From the NCBI GenBank assembly GCA_046566145.1, contig JBKHXF010000019.1, positions 1 through 64,000 of the forward strand: a DNA stretch of 64,000 nucleotides, written 5' to 3'. This document shows, piece by piece, positions 38,039-47,379 of the stretch. This DNA is from JBKHXF01 sp046566145. GTDB taxonomy: Bacteria; Actinomycetota; Nitriliruptoria; Nitriliruptorales; Nitriliruptoraceae. The notes beneath the pieces were generated by a model. That model saw nothing but the letters and a program-made list of their open reading frames with translations, was not told the DNA's origin and made no database searches. The position numbers were made by a program, and so were the translations under genes. Numbering within the stretch: the first letter of the stretch is position 1; the number at the start of each line of letters is the position of its first letter.

Positions 38039-39388
38039 TCAGAGGGTCCGCCTGGCGAGCTCGGCCCACATCGCCGTCGAGAGGCCGAGCGACTCGACGT
38101 CGACGCGCTCGTCGTGGCCGTGGAACCTGGCGGAGAACTCCTCGAGCGACGCCCGGGCGGAGAACAACCCCGCGCCGTAGGCGGGCACGCCACGCTCGCG
38201 GAAGAACGCCGCGTCGGTCCCACCGACGACCATCGCGGGCAGCACCTCGGCCTCGGGGTGGGCCTCGCGCGCGAGCCGGGCGAGCTCGTGCCAGACCGGG
38301 GTGTCGGTCGGGGAGCCCGTGCCGCCGCGCTCGGTGATCGCCGGCTCCCAGGTCACGTGGTCCGCGAGGTCGCCGAGGACGTGGGCGAGCTCCGCGTCCA
38401 CGTCGGCGCCGGTCACCCCCGGCAGCGTGCGGATGTCGACCTCGATCACGACCTCGTCCGGGATGATGTTGGTCTTCGTCCCGCCGCGCACGATGTTGGG
38501 GCTGAAGGTCGTGTGGGTCAGCGCGTGGCAGTAGGCCCGCACGTTGGGGTCGGGGAGCCGCTCGATGCCGTCGAGGACGCGACGCGGGTCGAGCAGCTCG
38601 GCCTCCCGCTCGGGTGGCAGGGCCATCGAGCGCACGTACGCGTCCCAGAACCCGGTGACGGTGCTCGCCGGTCGGTGGGCGGCGAGCCGGCGCACGACCT
38701 CCGCCGCCTTGACGATCGCGTTGTCCGCGCCGAAGGGGCGCGAGCCGTGGCCGGGGGTGCCCCGCACCGTGATTCGCCGCCAGGCGATGCCCTTCTCCGC
38801 CGCGTTGATGACGACCTTCGGGCCCGCCGGCGTGTGGGTCAGCAGCCCGCCCGACTCGGTGAGCACGACGTCGCAGGCGACGGCGTCCCACGCGTTGGTG
38901 GTGAGCCACTCGGCGCCGAGGGTCCCGCCCGCCTCCTCGTCCGCGACCGCGAGGTAGACGAGCGTCCCCCGCGGCCGGAACGTCGGGTCGGTGGCGAGCG
39001 ACCGGAGGGCGACGGCCATCGAGGCCGTCAGGTTCAGCATGTCGATCGCGCCGCGCCCCCAGACCTCGCCGTCGAGGAGCTCCCCGCCGAACGGGTCGTG
39101 GCGCCAGGCGTCCGCGTTCGCGGGCACCACGTCGGTGTGGCCCATGAGCAGCACCGTCGGGGCGGTCGGGTCGGTCCCCTCGAGACGTGCCACGAGCGAG
39201 CGGCGGCCGGGCAGGGGCTCGAACGTCTCGAGGTCGACCCCGGTCGGCTCGAGGTAGGCGGCCAGCGTGTCGGCGCTGCGGGCCTCGTGCCCCGACGTGG
39301 GGGTGCCGTCGTTGACGCACCGGTTGCGGATGAGGACCTGGAGCAGGTCGACGGTCTCGGCGGTCAGGCGGTCGTCGGCGAGGGGCAC
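38039..39388 (-). CDS. M20 family metallopeptidase
   Basis: A 449-residue peptidase of the M20/ArgE/DapE/carboxypeptidase group. Zinc ligands are visible in LLMGHTDVVPA, RGAIDM and ADEEAGG with the later His of the dimerisation-domain boundary. It has a bacterial exopeptidase dimerisation domain in the middle (RRITVRGTPGHGSRPFG). No signal peptide, so cytoplasmic. GTG 39388 start. Its gene lies between the two secreted proteases but is transcribed on its own. Confidence 0.92.
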   Translation of the reverse strand: MPLADDRLTAETVDLLQVLIRNRCVNDGTPTSGHEARSADTLAAYLEPTGVDLETFEPLPGRRSLVARLEGTDPTAPTVLLMGHTDVVPANADAWRHDPFGGELLDGEVWGRGAIDMLNLTASMAVALRSLATDPTFRPRGTLVYLAVADEEAGGTLGAEWLTTNAWDAVACDVVLTESGGLLTHTPAGPKVVINAAEKGIAWRRITVRGTPGHGSRPFGADNAIVKAAEVVRRLAAHRPASTVTGFWDAYVRSMALPPEREAELLDPRRVLDGIERLPDPNVRAYCHALTHTTFSPNIVRGGTKTNIIPDEVVIEVDIRTLPGVTGADVDAELAHVLGDLADHVTWEPAITERGGTGSPTDTPVWHELARLAREAHPEAEVLPAMVVGGTDAAFFRERGVPAYGAGLFSARASLEEFSARFHGHDERVDVESLGLSTAMWAELARRTL

Positions 39389-39453
39389 CCGGCGTGGCCT
39401 TCTACGTGTCGAGGTCGGGGTGACCTCGGCAGGGTAGGGGACGGGCGCACGAG

Positions 39454-39523
39454 CGACGGGCGCCGGAGGACCCCGGCGCCCGTCGGGTCCGGCCGTCGTG
39501 GTTGGTCGTCACCACGGCCGGAC
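39454..39523 (-). terminator. Double hairpin downstream of the small secreted protein gene
   Basis: A perfect 13-bp stem (39454-39466 / 39473-39485, 6-base loop) is followed by a second hairpin at about 39486-39523 with a 2-base bulge. They lie just beyond the stop of the gene at 39538-39693 on its strand and ahead of the M20 gene. Confidence 0.65.
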
Positions 39524-39537
39524 GGCTGGTCCGTGTC

Positions 39538-39693
39538 TCAGGGCAGCTGCTGGCAGCCCGCCTCGGAGACGACGGCGGAGCCGTTGACCACGACCTGCAC
39601 GTCGTAGCAGGCCTGTCCGGCCGCGGAGGCCGGCAGCGCGGTGGTGGCGAGGGCGGCGAGGGCCGCGGCGGTCAGGGTCAGGGTGCGTCGCAC
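39538..39693 (-). CDS. Tiny secreted protein with one Cys pair
   Basis: A 51-residue protein. The signal peptide is about residues 1-25 (TLTLTAAALAALATTALPASA), leaving a 26-residue mature peptide with two Cys residues (GQACYDVQVVV and SEAGCQQLP) that can form one disulfide. GTG 39693 has an AGGAG about 10 bases upstream. It lies downstream of the protease B gene on the same strand (42-base gap), so the pair may be co-transcribed. The function is unknown. Confidence 0.7.
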   Translation of the reverse strand: MRRTLTLTAAALAALATTALPASAAGQACYDVQVVVNGSAVVSEAGCQQLP

Positions 39694-39735
39694 GGTGCTG
39701 TGCTCCTGTGTCGGTTCGGGTGTTCGGTGGAGGGG

Positions 39736-40644
39736 TCAGGGGAGCGGCGTGAACGGCTCGGTGCCGAGCGCGAGGTCGACGTCGAGCGTCGTGTGCCGCG
39801 CCACGTACGCGAGCGCACGCGGCAGGTCGGTCACGCCGTTGGAGCCGGCCAGCGGAGCCAGCGCGAGCGTGGACAGCGAGCCGGTGGCCGCGCCGTCGGG
39901 GCCGAGGAAGGCGCTGCCGGAGTCACCCGGGACGCCGGGGGAGACGGTGTAGACGTTCGCCGTCCAGCCCCCGTTGGAGGTCGACAGCACGAGGCCGGTC
40001 TTCGGGCTCGTCGCGGTGAGGCCCAGGCGGAGCGAGGAGTTGCCCCAGGTGTAGACCTGGTCGCCGGCCGCGACGCTGGCGAGCCCGGTCGGGCCACCCC
40101 AGGTGCGCACGGTCGGGTTCACGCGACCGTGGTCGGCCGGGTCGAGGCGGACCAGCGCGAAGTCGTTCGCGGCGCAGGCGCCGCGGTCGGTCTCCCCCAC
40201 GGCCTGCATGGTCAGCCACGACGAGTAGACGAGCGTCGCCGGCCGGGTCGCGCCCTGGACGTCCACCCGGGTGCCGAGCGGCAGGCTCCCGGCCCGGCAC
40301 CCGTCGGTCGAGGTCGCGGCGCCGGTGCCCGCGCAGTGGGCCGACTGGCCGAGGTAGAGGTCACGGACCTGCTGCCCGCCGACCGTGCGGGTGCCCTCGA
40401 ACACGAAGCTCGCGGTGCACTGGCCGGCGCCGGCGGTCACGGTCTGGGCGCCGGGACGGATCGTCGCGTCGGCCGCGTCGGCCCACGGGCCGACGGTGTC
40501 GGCCGCCGCGGCGGCGCTGCCGAGCGCGGACGGTGCCAGCAGGGCGCCTGCGGCGATCCCGACGGCAGCGAGCCGTGCTCGCGCCGTGCGGCCGCGGGCG
40601 GGGGCCCGGGAGGTCGGGGTCGGCGAGGTGGGGGAGGGCGACAT
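39736..40644 (-). CDS. Secreted trypsin-like serine protease (paralogue B)
   Basis: A 302-residue exported protease. A basic Ser/Pro-rich N-terminus precedes a hydrophobic signal core (about residues 25-47). The triad is H103 (GQSAHCAG), D161 (AANDFALV) and S242 (GVPGDSGSA). Same disulfide pattern and the same WGGPTGL and GTEPF.PL blocks as paralogue A at 37011-37922. Divergence of about half the residues suggests an old duplication. ATG 40644. Confidence 0.88.
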   Translation of the reverse strand: MSPSPTSPTPTSRAPARGRTARARLAAVGIAAGALLAPSALGSAAAAADTVGPWADAADATIRPGAQTVTAGAGQCTASFVFEGTRTVGGQQVRDLYLGQSAHCAGTGAATSTDGCRAGSLPLGTRVDVQGATRPATLVYSSWLTMQAVGETDRGACAANDFALVRLDPADHGRVNPTVRTWGGPTGLASVAAGDQVYTWGNSSLRLGLTATSPKTGLVLSTSNGGWTANVYTVSPGVPGDSGSAFLGPDGAATGSLSTLALAPLAGSNGVTDLPRALAYVARHTTLDVDLALGTEPFTPLP

Positions 40645-40866
40645 GGGGGCTCTCGGTGGTCCGGGGGAGGGGTGCCGTGCCCTGATGACGGACCGGGCCG
40701 CCCGGCGTTAGCATCGTCGGACTAGTGCGCGCGGGCCACGCGCGTGTCGAACGGCCAACGCGCACTCGCCCCGGGCCCGTGCTCGGAGAGTGACCCGAAC
40801 CTGCACCGAGCGTTGCCGGTGCGGGACCGCCCCCGACGACCTCGTCGGCCGAACCAGGAGCACCAC

Positions 40867-41046
40867 GTGCGCCGCCGCACCGTCACCACCCTCGCCCTGC
40901 TCGCCGCCGCCGCCGGCAGCACCGTCGCGTTCGTCCCGCCGCCGCCCGCCGACGTCGAGGGTCCCTTCCCCGCCGGCGCGTGCGTCCGGGTGAAGGCCGT
41001 GGACCCCGACTACCTCTGCGTGCTCGTCTACGACCCGCGTCCCTGA
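40867..41046 (+). CDS. Tiny secreted protein
   Basis: A 59-residue protein with a signal peptide at about residues 1-22 (VTTLALLAAAAGSTVAFV) and a short mature part with two Cys residues (GACVRV and YLCVLV). GTG 40867 sits in CACGTG, with CCAGGAG upstream. It is transcribed away from protease B, resembles the 39538-39693 gene in size and Cys pattern, and ends 3 bases before the ECF sigma gene. Function unknown. Confidence 0.65.
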   Translation: MRRRTVTTLALLAAAAGSTVAFVPPPPADVEGPFPAGACVRVKAVDPDYLCVLVYDPRP

Positions 41047-41049
41047 CCG

Positions 41050-42234
41050 GTGCGGCGACAGCACGGCCCCTCCGCGGCCGGCGGTCCGACCCCTCGCCCG
41101 GGTGACGCCGTCGACGTCGCGCTCGTGACGACCCTGCGATCGGCGGACGACCCGGCCCGCCGGGACGAGGCGTGGGTCGAGCTCCTCGCCCGGCACCGTG
41201 CCGGGGTCGAGGCCGTGTGCCACCGGCGGCTCGGTGGCGACCCGGCCGTCGACGACGCCGTCCAGGAGGCGTTCGTCCGGGCGCTCTCCCGGCTCGACGA
41301 CCTGCGCGACCCGTCGCGCTTCGGGCCGTGGGTCCGCGCCATCGCGGCCAGCGTCTGCGTCGACGTCCACCGCGAGCGTCGCCACGCCCGGCCCGAGGCC
41401 GCGCCGGCGGCCGGACTCGCGTGCGACGGGCCGACGCCGGCCGACGTGGCGCTCGCGTCGGACGAGGCCCGGCGCCTGCACGAGCACCTCTCCCGCCTCG
41501 GGGAGCGGGACCGCGTGGCGCTGTGGCTGCGCGACGGTCACGGCGCCTCGGTCGGTGAGGTCGCGGCCCGTCTCGGGGTGACCGAGGGCAGCGCCCGTGT
41601 CCTGCTGCACCGTGCCCGCACGCGGCTGCGCCAGAGCCTCGACGTCCGTGGCCTCGCCGCTCCCGTCGCCGCGCTGGTGGCGCGCCTGCGGGTGCGGCAG
41701 GCCGGCGGCGAGCACGTGGTCGGGCTCGCGGCCGGGTCGGCTGCCGCCCTCGTGGTCGGCGTGTCCGTGCTGCTCCCGGGCGGGGCCGGTGGTGGGGCCC
41801 CGGACCCCGCCGCCCCCGTGCCGGTCGCGACCGCACCGGCGCCCGACGCACCCGCGTCCGTCGACGAGGCGGTTCCGTCCGATCCCACTTCCGCCGCCTC
41901 GGTTCCGGGGGCTCCGGTCCCCGGCCCCGGCGCGTCGTCCGGAGCGCCGTCCCCCGTCGCCTCGCCGGGGGAGGCACCGGTCGTCGAGCCGCGCGGCCCC
42001 GTCGTGACGCGGACGCCGCCGGCGCAGGAGCCCGTGGCCGAGGTGCGCGCCGGCGACGGGGGCCTCGACGCGCTCGAGGGACTGGTGTTCCTCGGTGACG
42101 GCGTCGAGGCCGCCGGCGACGACGCCGGCCCCGACGAGGGTGCCGACGGGGAGACCGACGACCAGGAGCGCCCCCGGCCGGTGCTGGGCGGCGACGGCCT
42201 GCCCGTCGGCGTCGAGCGGCGGGGCGACGGGTAG
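41050..42234 (+). CDS. ECF-type sigma factor with C-terminal membrane anchor and Pro-rich tail
   Basis: A 394-residue fused protein. Residues about 20-195 are an ECF sigma70: region 2 (DDAVQEAFVRALSRLDDLRDP, WVRAIAASVCVDVHRER) and region 4 (LWLRDGHGASVGEVAARLGVTEGSARVLLHRARTRL in pieces). A transmembrane helix follows (VVGLAAGSAAALVVGVSVLL), then a 150-residue Pro/Ala/acidic extracytoplasmic tail. No separate anti-sigma gene is adjacent, so the tail may be self-regulating. GTG 41050 lies 3 bases after the small gene stop. TAG stop, part of a TAGGGT. Confidence 0.85.
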   Translation: MRRQHGPSAAGGPTPRPGDAVDVALVTTLRSADDPARRDEAWVELLARHRAGVEAVCHRRLGGDPAVDDAVQEAFVRALSRLDDLRDPSRFGPWVRAIAASVCVDVHRERRHARPEAAPAAGLACDGPTPADVALASDEARRLHEHLSRLGERDRVALWLRDGHGASVGEVAARLGVTEGSARVLLHRARTRLRQSLDVRGLAAPVAALVARLRVRQAGGEHVVGLAAGSAAALVVGVSVLLPGGAGGGAPDPAAPVPVATAPAPDAPASVDEAVPSDPTSAASVPGAPVPGPGASSGAPSPVASPGEAPVVEPRGPVVTRTPPAQEPVAEVRAGDGGLDALEGLVFLGDGVEAAGDDAGPDEGADGETDDQERPRPVLGGDGLPVGVERRGDG

Positions 42235-42290
42235 GGTCGGCCGCCGGCGCCGGCACCCGTCCGTCGCCGCGCCACGCGAGGGAGACGCAC

Positions 42291-43727
42291 GTGCGACAGA
42301 TGTCCGGGCTCGACGCCTCGTTCCTGAACCTCGAGTCACCCTCGTCGCCGCTGCACGTCTCGTCGCTCGTCGTCCTCGACGGCTCCTCCGCCCCCGACGG
42401 CTTCGGGTACGACCGCATCGTCGAGCTGGTCGGGTCGCGCGTGCGCAGCATCGCCCCGTTCCGCGAGAAGCTCGTCGAGGTCCCGCTCGGGCTCGACCAC
42501 CCGTACTGGCTGGTCGACCCCGACTTCGACCTCGAGTTCCACGTCCGCCACTCCGCGGTGCCCGCGCCGGGCACCGCGCAGCAGCTCGCCGAGGTCGTCG
42601 CCCGCCTGCACGCCCGCCCGCTCGACCGCAGCCGGCCGCTGTGGGAGATGTACGTCATCGAGGGCCTCGAGGGCGGCGACGTGGCCCTGTTCACCAAGAT
42701 GCACCACGCGGCGATCGACGGTGTCTCCGGTGCCGAGCTCGCCGCCGTGCTGCTCGACCTGACCCCGGAGCCCGACCCGGACCGCAGCTTCGGCCCACCG
42801 CTCGCGGCGGACCGCGAGCCCGGGCAGGTCGCCATGCTGGCGCGTGGTGCCCGCGGCCTGGTCCGCGCCCCGCGCCGCCTCACCCGGACCGCGGTGCGCA
42901 CCGCGCGGATGCTGCCCGGGCTCTCCGGCCTCGCGGAGATGGCGCTGCCGGACCCGGTGCGCCGGCGGGTCGGGCAGGGTGACGGCGGGGTCATCGGCGG
43001 TCCGAGCCTCCAGGCCCCGCCGACCCCGTTCAACGCCCCGATCTCCCCGCACCGACGGGTCGCCTACGGCTCGATGTCGCTCACCCGGGTCAAGGCCATC
43101 AAGTCGGCGCAGGGCACCACCGTCAACGACGTCGTGATGGCGTTGTGTGCCGGGGCGCTGCGGCGCTACCTGCTCGAGCAGGACGCGCTGCCCGACCGGC
43201 CGCTGCAGGCCATGATCCCGATCTCCGTGCGCTCGGCCGACGAGTCCGGCGCCCTCGGCAACCGGGTCACCGCGATGGTCGGGGTCGTGCCCACGCACCT
43301 CGACGACCCGCTGGCCCGGCTGCAGGCGGTGAGCGAGAAGATGCGGGTCGCCAAGGACCACGACGCGGTGCCCGCCGACCTGCTCTCCGACATCACCCAG
43401 TTCGCCCCGCCGGCGGTCGCCGCCCGCGCCGCCCGCGTCGCTGCCCGCCTGCGCTGGGCCGATCGGCTCCGCCTGCCGTTCAACCTGGTCATCTCGAACG
43501 TCCCGGGGCCGCCGATCCCGCTCTACGTCGCCGGCGCCCGCGTGCGCCACTTCTTCCCGATCTCGGCCATCATCGACGGGCTGGGCTGCAACATCACCGT
43601 GATGAGCCACGAGGACGCGATGGACGTCGGCGTCACCGCCGACCGCGAGCTCGTGCCGGACCCGTGGCGCATCGTCGAGCTGGTGCTCGAGGAGGAGGCC
43701 CTCCTCGCCGAGCTGTCGGGCGTGTGA
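42291..43727 (+). CDS. Wax ester synthase / diacylglycerol acyltransferase (WS/DGAT)
   Basis: A 478-residue acyltransferase. The N-terminal MSGLDASFLNLE and the active motif HHAAIDG at residues 138-144 (HHxxxDG) are diagnostic, and the C-terminal part has NLVISNVPGPPIPLY. It would make triacylglycerol or wax esters from acyl-CoA, typical of lipid-storing actinobacteria. GTG 42291 is in CACGTG. The TGA is overlapped by the sppA start. Confidence 0.95.
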   Translation: MRQMSGLDASFLNLESPSSPLHVSSLVVLDGSSAPDGFGYDRIVELVGSRVRSIAPFREKLVEVPLGLDHPYWLVDPDFDLEFHVRHSAVPAPGTAQQLAEVVARLHARPLDRSRPLWEMYVIEGLEGGDVALFTKMHHAAIDGVSGAELAAVLLDLTPEPDPDRSFGPPLAADREPGQVAMLARGARGLVRAPRRLTRTAVRTARMLPGLSGLAEMALPDPVRRRVGQGDGGVIGGPSLQAPPTPFNAPISPHRRVAYGSMSLTRVKAIKSAQGTTVNDVVMALCAGALRRYLLEQDALPDRPLQAMIPISVRSADESGALGNRVTAMVGVVPTHLDDPLARLQAVSEKMRVAKDHDAVPADLLSDITQFAPPAVAARAARVAARLRWADRLRLPFNLVISNVPGPPIPLYVAGARVRHFFPISAIIDGLGCNITVMSHEDAMDVGVTADRELVPDPWRIVELVLEEEALLAELSGV

Positions 43728-45646
43728 CGGACCGGCGCTGGGAGGCCGTCGACCGCCGGCGCGCTGCCGCCCGGCGCGTCGCCCTGTCCGCCCTGGTCCT
43801 GGCGGCCCTGGTGGGGCTGGCGCTCGTGGTCCGTGTGCTCGCGTCCCCGCCCGGCCTCGCGGCGACCGCCGGCGTCGCCGCGGTCGCGGTGGGCGTCGCC
43901 CGGACGCTGGCCCGTCGGCTGCCCGACGAGCTCGTCCTCGACCTCGACCTCACCACCCCGCCCGTGGAGGCCCACGACGGTCCGCCGCTGCAGCGGCTCG
44001 TCGGCGCCGGCGGGCCGCCCCTGCTGCGCGACGTCGTGACCACGCTGCGCCGGGCCGCCGCGGACGACCGGGTGCGTGCGGTCGTGGTCCGCCTCGGCGG
44101 CCAGCCCGGCCTCGCCACCGTGCAGGAGCTCGCGGACGCGCTCGCGGAGGCCCGCGCCGGCGGTGTGCGCACCGTCGCGGTCGCCGACACCCTCGGCGAG
44201 TTCGGCGGGGGGACGCTGCTCACCACCCTCGCGGCCGCGTGCGACGAGGTCGTGGTCCAGCCCGGCGCCGAGGTCGCGCTGACCGGGCTCGTGGCGCGCC
44301 TGCCGTTCGCCCGCGAGCTCGTCGACCGGCTCGGGCTGGTCCCGCGCGTCGGCACCCGGCACGAGTACAAGCAGGCGGCGTCGGTCGTGACCGACGCGGA
44401 CCTCACCGAGCCGCACCGCGAGGCCACCGGCCGGCTCCTCGCCGACCGGGCCCGGCAGGTCGTCGAGGCGATCGCCGCGGGACGGGGGCTCGACGAGGCG
44501 GACGTGCGCGCCGCCGTCGACACCGGCCCGCACACCGTGGACGAGGCGCTCGCGCTGGGGCTGGTCGACCGGGTCGCGTGGCGCGACGAGGTCCTCGACG
44601 AGCTCACCGGCGACGGGGAGGGGCCGGTGCTCGTTCCCGCCGACGCCTACCGCCGGCGCACGTCCCGGCGCCCGCCCGGCGCGCCACGCGGCCGCCGGCG
44701 CGGTCCGCGGTCCCGGCGACGGGTGGTGGGCCTCGTCGTGGCGACCGGGACCGTGGCGCGGGGCCGCTCGACCCCGACGCTCGGGGGCGGGACCACCATG
44801 GGCGCCGACGACGTCGTCGACGCGCTGCGGGCGGCCGAGCGTGACGAGCACGTGGCCGCCGTGGTCGTGCGGGTCGACTCGCGCGGGGGCTCGGCCGTCG
44901 CGTCGGCCAGCATCCACCGGGCGGTGGTGCGCTGCCGCGCCGCCGGCACGCCCGTCGTGGTGTCGATGGGCGAGGTCGCCGCGTCCGGCGGGTACTACAT
45001 GGCCGCCGGCGCGGACCGCATCGTCGCGCAGCCCGGCACGATCACCGGCTCGATCGGGGTGGTCGCCGGCAAGCTCGTCACCGCCGGCGCGTGGGAGCGC
45101 CTCGGGGTCCGCTGGGTGCACCTGCGCGAGGGCGAGCACGCCGGCATCACCGCCCCGGAGCTCGACCTGTCGCCCGGCGAGCAGGCCCGCTTCGACGCGC
45201 TCCTCGACCACGTCTACGCCGACTTCACCGGCCGGGTCGCGGAGGGCCGCGGGATGACCGAGGCGGAGGTCGACGCCGTGGCCCGCGGCCGGGTGTGGAC
45301 CGGCGCCGACGCGCACGCCCGCGGGCTCGTCGACGAGCTCGGCGGGCTGACCCGCGCGGTCGCGCTGGCGGCGGAGCTCGCCGGGCTCGACCCCGACCCG
45401 CGGGTCGCGGTCGTCGACGGGGCCCCGCAGGACGCGGCGGCCCGGCTGCGCCGGCGGCTCGGCGCCCTGGCCGGCGTCCCCGCGACGCTCGCGTGGCTCG
45501 CCGGCGTCGGACGTGTCGGACGCACCGCCCTCGAGCCGGTGCTCGCCGCCACCGGTCTCGACGGGCTCCCGCTCGACGGACGGGACCCCGCCGGGCTCGC
45601 GCCCCGCGGGGTCCTGCACCTGCCGGTGTCGCTGCTGCCGGACTGA
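43724..45646 (+). CDS. sppA: Signal peptide peptidase SppA, long form
   Basis: A 640-residue membrane-anchored S49 peptidase of two tandem domains, as in the 67-kDa E. coli type. Transmembrane segments lie near residues 20-38 and 45-60. The catalytic Lys is K216 in HEYKQAAS of the N-terminal half and the Ser nucleophile S421 in GEVAASGGYYMA. It degrades released signal peptides. GTG 43724 overlaps the stop of WS/DGAT. It converges on the desaturase. Confidence 0.92.
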   Translation: MTDRRWEAVDRRRAAARRVALSALVLAALVGLALVVRVLASPPGLAATAGVAAVAVGVARTLARRLPDELVLDLDLTTPPVEAHDGPPLQRLVGAGGPPLLRDVVTTLRRAAADDRVRAVVVRLGGQPGLATVQELADALAEARAGGVRTVAVADTLGEFGGGTLLTTLAAACDEVVVQPGAEVALTGLVARLPFARELVDRLGLVPRVGTRHEYKQAASVVTDADLTEPHREATGRLLADRARQVVEAIAAGRGLDEADVRAAVDTGPHTVDEALALGLVDRVAWRDEVLDELTGDGEGPVLVPADAYRRRTSRRPPGAPRGRRRGPRSRRRVVGLVVATGTVARGRSTPTLGGGTTMGADDVVDALRAAERDEHVAAVVVRVDSRGGSAVASASIHRAVVRCRAAGTPVVVSMGEVAASGGYYMAAGADRIVAQPGTITGSIGVVAGKLVTAGAWERLGVRWVHLREGEHAGITAPELDLSPGEQARFDALLDHVYADFTGRVAEGRGMTEAEVDAVARGRVWTGADAHARGLVDELGGLTRAVALAAELAGLDPDPRVAVVDGAPQDAAARLRRRLGALAGVPATLAWLAGVGRVGRTALEPVLAATGLDGLPLDGRDPAGLAPRGVLHLPVSLLPD

Positions 45647-45658
45647 GCCGGCGCGGCG

Positions 45659-46654
45659 TCAGGCGGTGGCGTCGTCCGGTGTCGCGACGGCCTCGGCGGG
45701 CTGCAGCCGCCGGCGCTCGCGCTGCGTCGGGGAGGGGAGCTTGATGTCGCGCACGAGGCCGAGGCCCTCGAGGCGCTCGATGACCCACGCGGAGACGTCG
45801 ACCTGGCCGCGGTCGAGGCCGTGCCGCGCTGAGGCCGGGAAGGCGTGGTGGTTGTTGTGCCACGACTCGCCCATCGACAGCAGCGACAGCCACCAGACGT
45901 TGCGCGCCTCGTCGTGGGAGTCGTAGACCTCGTCGCCGAAGACGTGGCAGATCGAGTTGATCGACCAGGTCGTGTGCAGCTGCACGAAGATGCGCACCAG
46001 CCCGCCCCACACGAACGCGCGCAGCGCACCGCCGGCGGTGCCGGTCACGGCCCAGCCGATCGCGGCGGGCAGGGCCAGCGACAGCCCGACGATCGGGACG
46101 TAGAGGTTGCTGACGCGGACCACGATCGGGTCCTCGAGCAGGTCGGGCGTCCACTCCTCGGGCTTGGTGGTGATGGGCGCGAAGAGCCAGCCCACGTGCG
46201 CCCACCACAGGCCCTTCACGGTGGCCCACGCCCCGCCGTCGGGGTCGAGGTGGGGGGAGTGGGGGTCGCCGGCCGTGTCGGAGTACGCGTGGTGTCGGCG
46301 GTGCTCGGCGCACCACTTCAGCACCGGGCCCTGCATCGCCATGGTCCCGAGCACGGCGAGGGTGCCCCGCACGGACGGCGCGGCCCGGAAGCCGCGGTGC
46401 GTGAACAGGCGGTGGAAGCCGACGGTGATGCCGAGGGTGGTGAGCACGTGCAGCCCCACCAGCAGGCCGAGGTCGAGGGCGGTGACGCCCCAGCCCCACA
46501 GCCCGACGATCGCCCACACGAGGCCGACGAGCGGCGCGACGGTGTTGAACAGCACGAAGCCGCGGTGGAGGCGCCGGTAGGTCGGCGTCATCTCCTCGGT
46601 GCCGCGCCGTTCGAGCGCGTCGTCCGTGGCGGTGCGCATGAGGGTTGCGGACAC
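45659..46654 (-). CDS. Acyl-CoA / fatty acid desaturase (delta-9 type)
   Basis: A 331-residue integral-membrane di-iron desaturase. The three His boxes are HRLFTH (81-86), HRRHH (118-122) and HNNHH, with four membrane helices between. It makes monounsaturated fatty acids, consistent with nearby lipid genes such as WS/DGAT. GTG 46654 is the first in-frame start (MSATLMR). Followed by sppA convergently. Confidence 0.95.
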   Translation of the reverse strand: MSATLMRTATDDALERRGTEEMTPTYRRLHRGFVLFNTVAPLVGLVWAIVGLWGWGVTALDLGLLVGLHVLTTLGITVGFHRLFTHRGFRAAPSVRGTLAVLGTMAMQGPVLKWCAEHRRHHAYSDTAGDPHSPHLDPDGGAWATVKGLWWAHVGWLFAPITTKPEEWTPDLLEDPIVVRVSNLYVPIVGLSLALPAAIGWAVTGTAGGALRAFVWGGLVRIFVQLHTTWSINSICHVFGDEVYDSHDEARNVWWLSLLSMGESWHNNHHAFPASARHGLDRGQVDVSAWVIERLEGLGLVRDIKLPSPTQRERRRLQPAEAVATPDDATA

Positions 46655-46786
46655 GGGGTGCTCCTGGGTGAGGCGATGGCGCGACGCGCCGGCGGTCGGC
46701 TGGCGCCGGGTCGTCCGCTCGCGACGGCGCCGTGTCCGGTTCGGTGGCCTCGGGGCGGAGGTTCGTGGCCGGTCGCGCCCCGGCCC

Positions 46787-47311
46787 TCAGCCGGGGAGGC
46801 CGAGGCGCAGCAGCCGGACCCGCTTCTCGCCCCCGCCGGTGTCCTGCTCGCCGACCGGGACGAACCCGCGGGCCTCGTGGAACCGCAGGGACGCCTCGTT
46901 GCGGGGCCGCACGTTCACCTCGGCGCACACCGCCGCCGCCCCGGACGCCCGCGCGGCCGCCACGACCTCGTCGTAGAGACGCGCGCCCAGGCCGAGCCGA
47001 CGGTGCGCGTCGGCCACGACGACCCGGTCGACGTAGAGGTAGGGCTGGGTCTCGGCCCGCTCGAACCAGGCGTAGTTCTCGCTGCGGTACCCGCACCCCG
47101 ACGGCAGCGCGAGGACGAGCGCGGCGACCGTCGGGTCCGGCGCGTCGACGGCCACGATCGCGCGGGCGAGCCGGCTCATCCCGACGAGGTGGGCGAGCTC
47201 GTCGACGGACAGGTCGTTGACCGCCGGGACGGCCGCACGGTTGACCCGCGCCACCTCCGCGAGCAGCGGGTGGTCGGGGGTCAGGTCGGTCAGGTCGCGG
47301 GGCTCGAGCAC
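46787..47311 (-). CDS. GNAT family N-acetyltransferase
   Basis: A 174-residue GNAT. The acetyl-CoA motif is VVVADAHRRLGLGARLYDEVV (in part), with the later NVRPRNEASLRFHEARGF. The substrate is unknown. GTG 47311. It is upstream of no same-strand gene and divergent from the short secreted protein at 47380. Confidence 0.9.
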   Translation of the reverse strand: MLEPRDLTDLTPDHPLLAEVARVNRAAVPAVNDLSVDELAHLVGMSRLARAIVAVDAPDPTVAALVLALPSGCGYRSENYAWFERAETQPYLYVDRVVVADAHRRLGLGARLYDEVVAAARASGAAAVCAEVNVRPRNEASLRFHEARGFVPVGEQDTGGGEKRVRLLRLGLPG

Positions 47312-47379
47312 GGCGGGAGCGTACGGGCGCCGCGGGGCTCCGAACCGTCGGCGCCGCCCACCCGACCGGGACCACCGCC

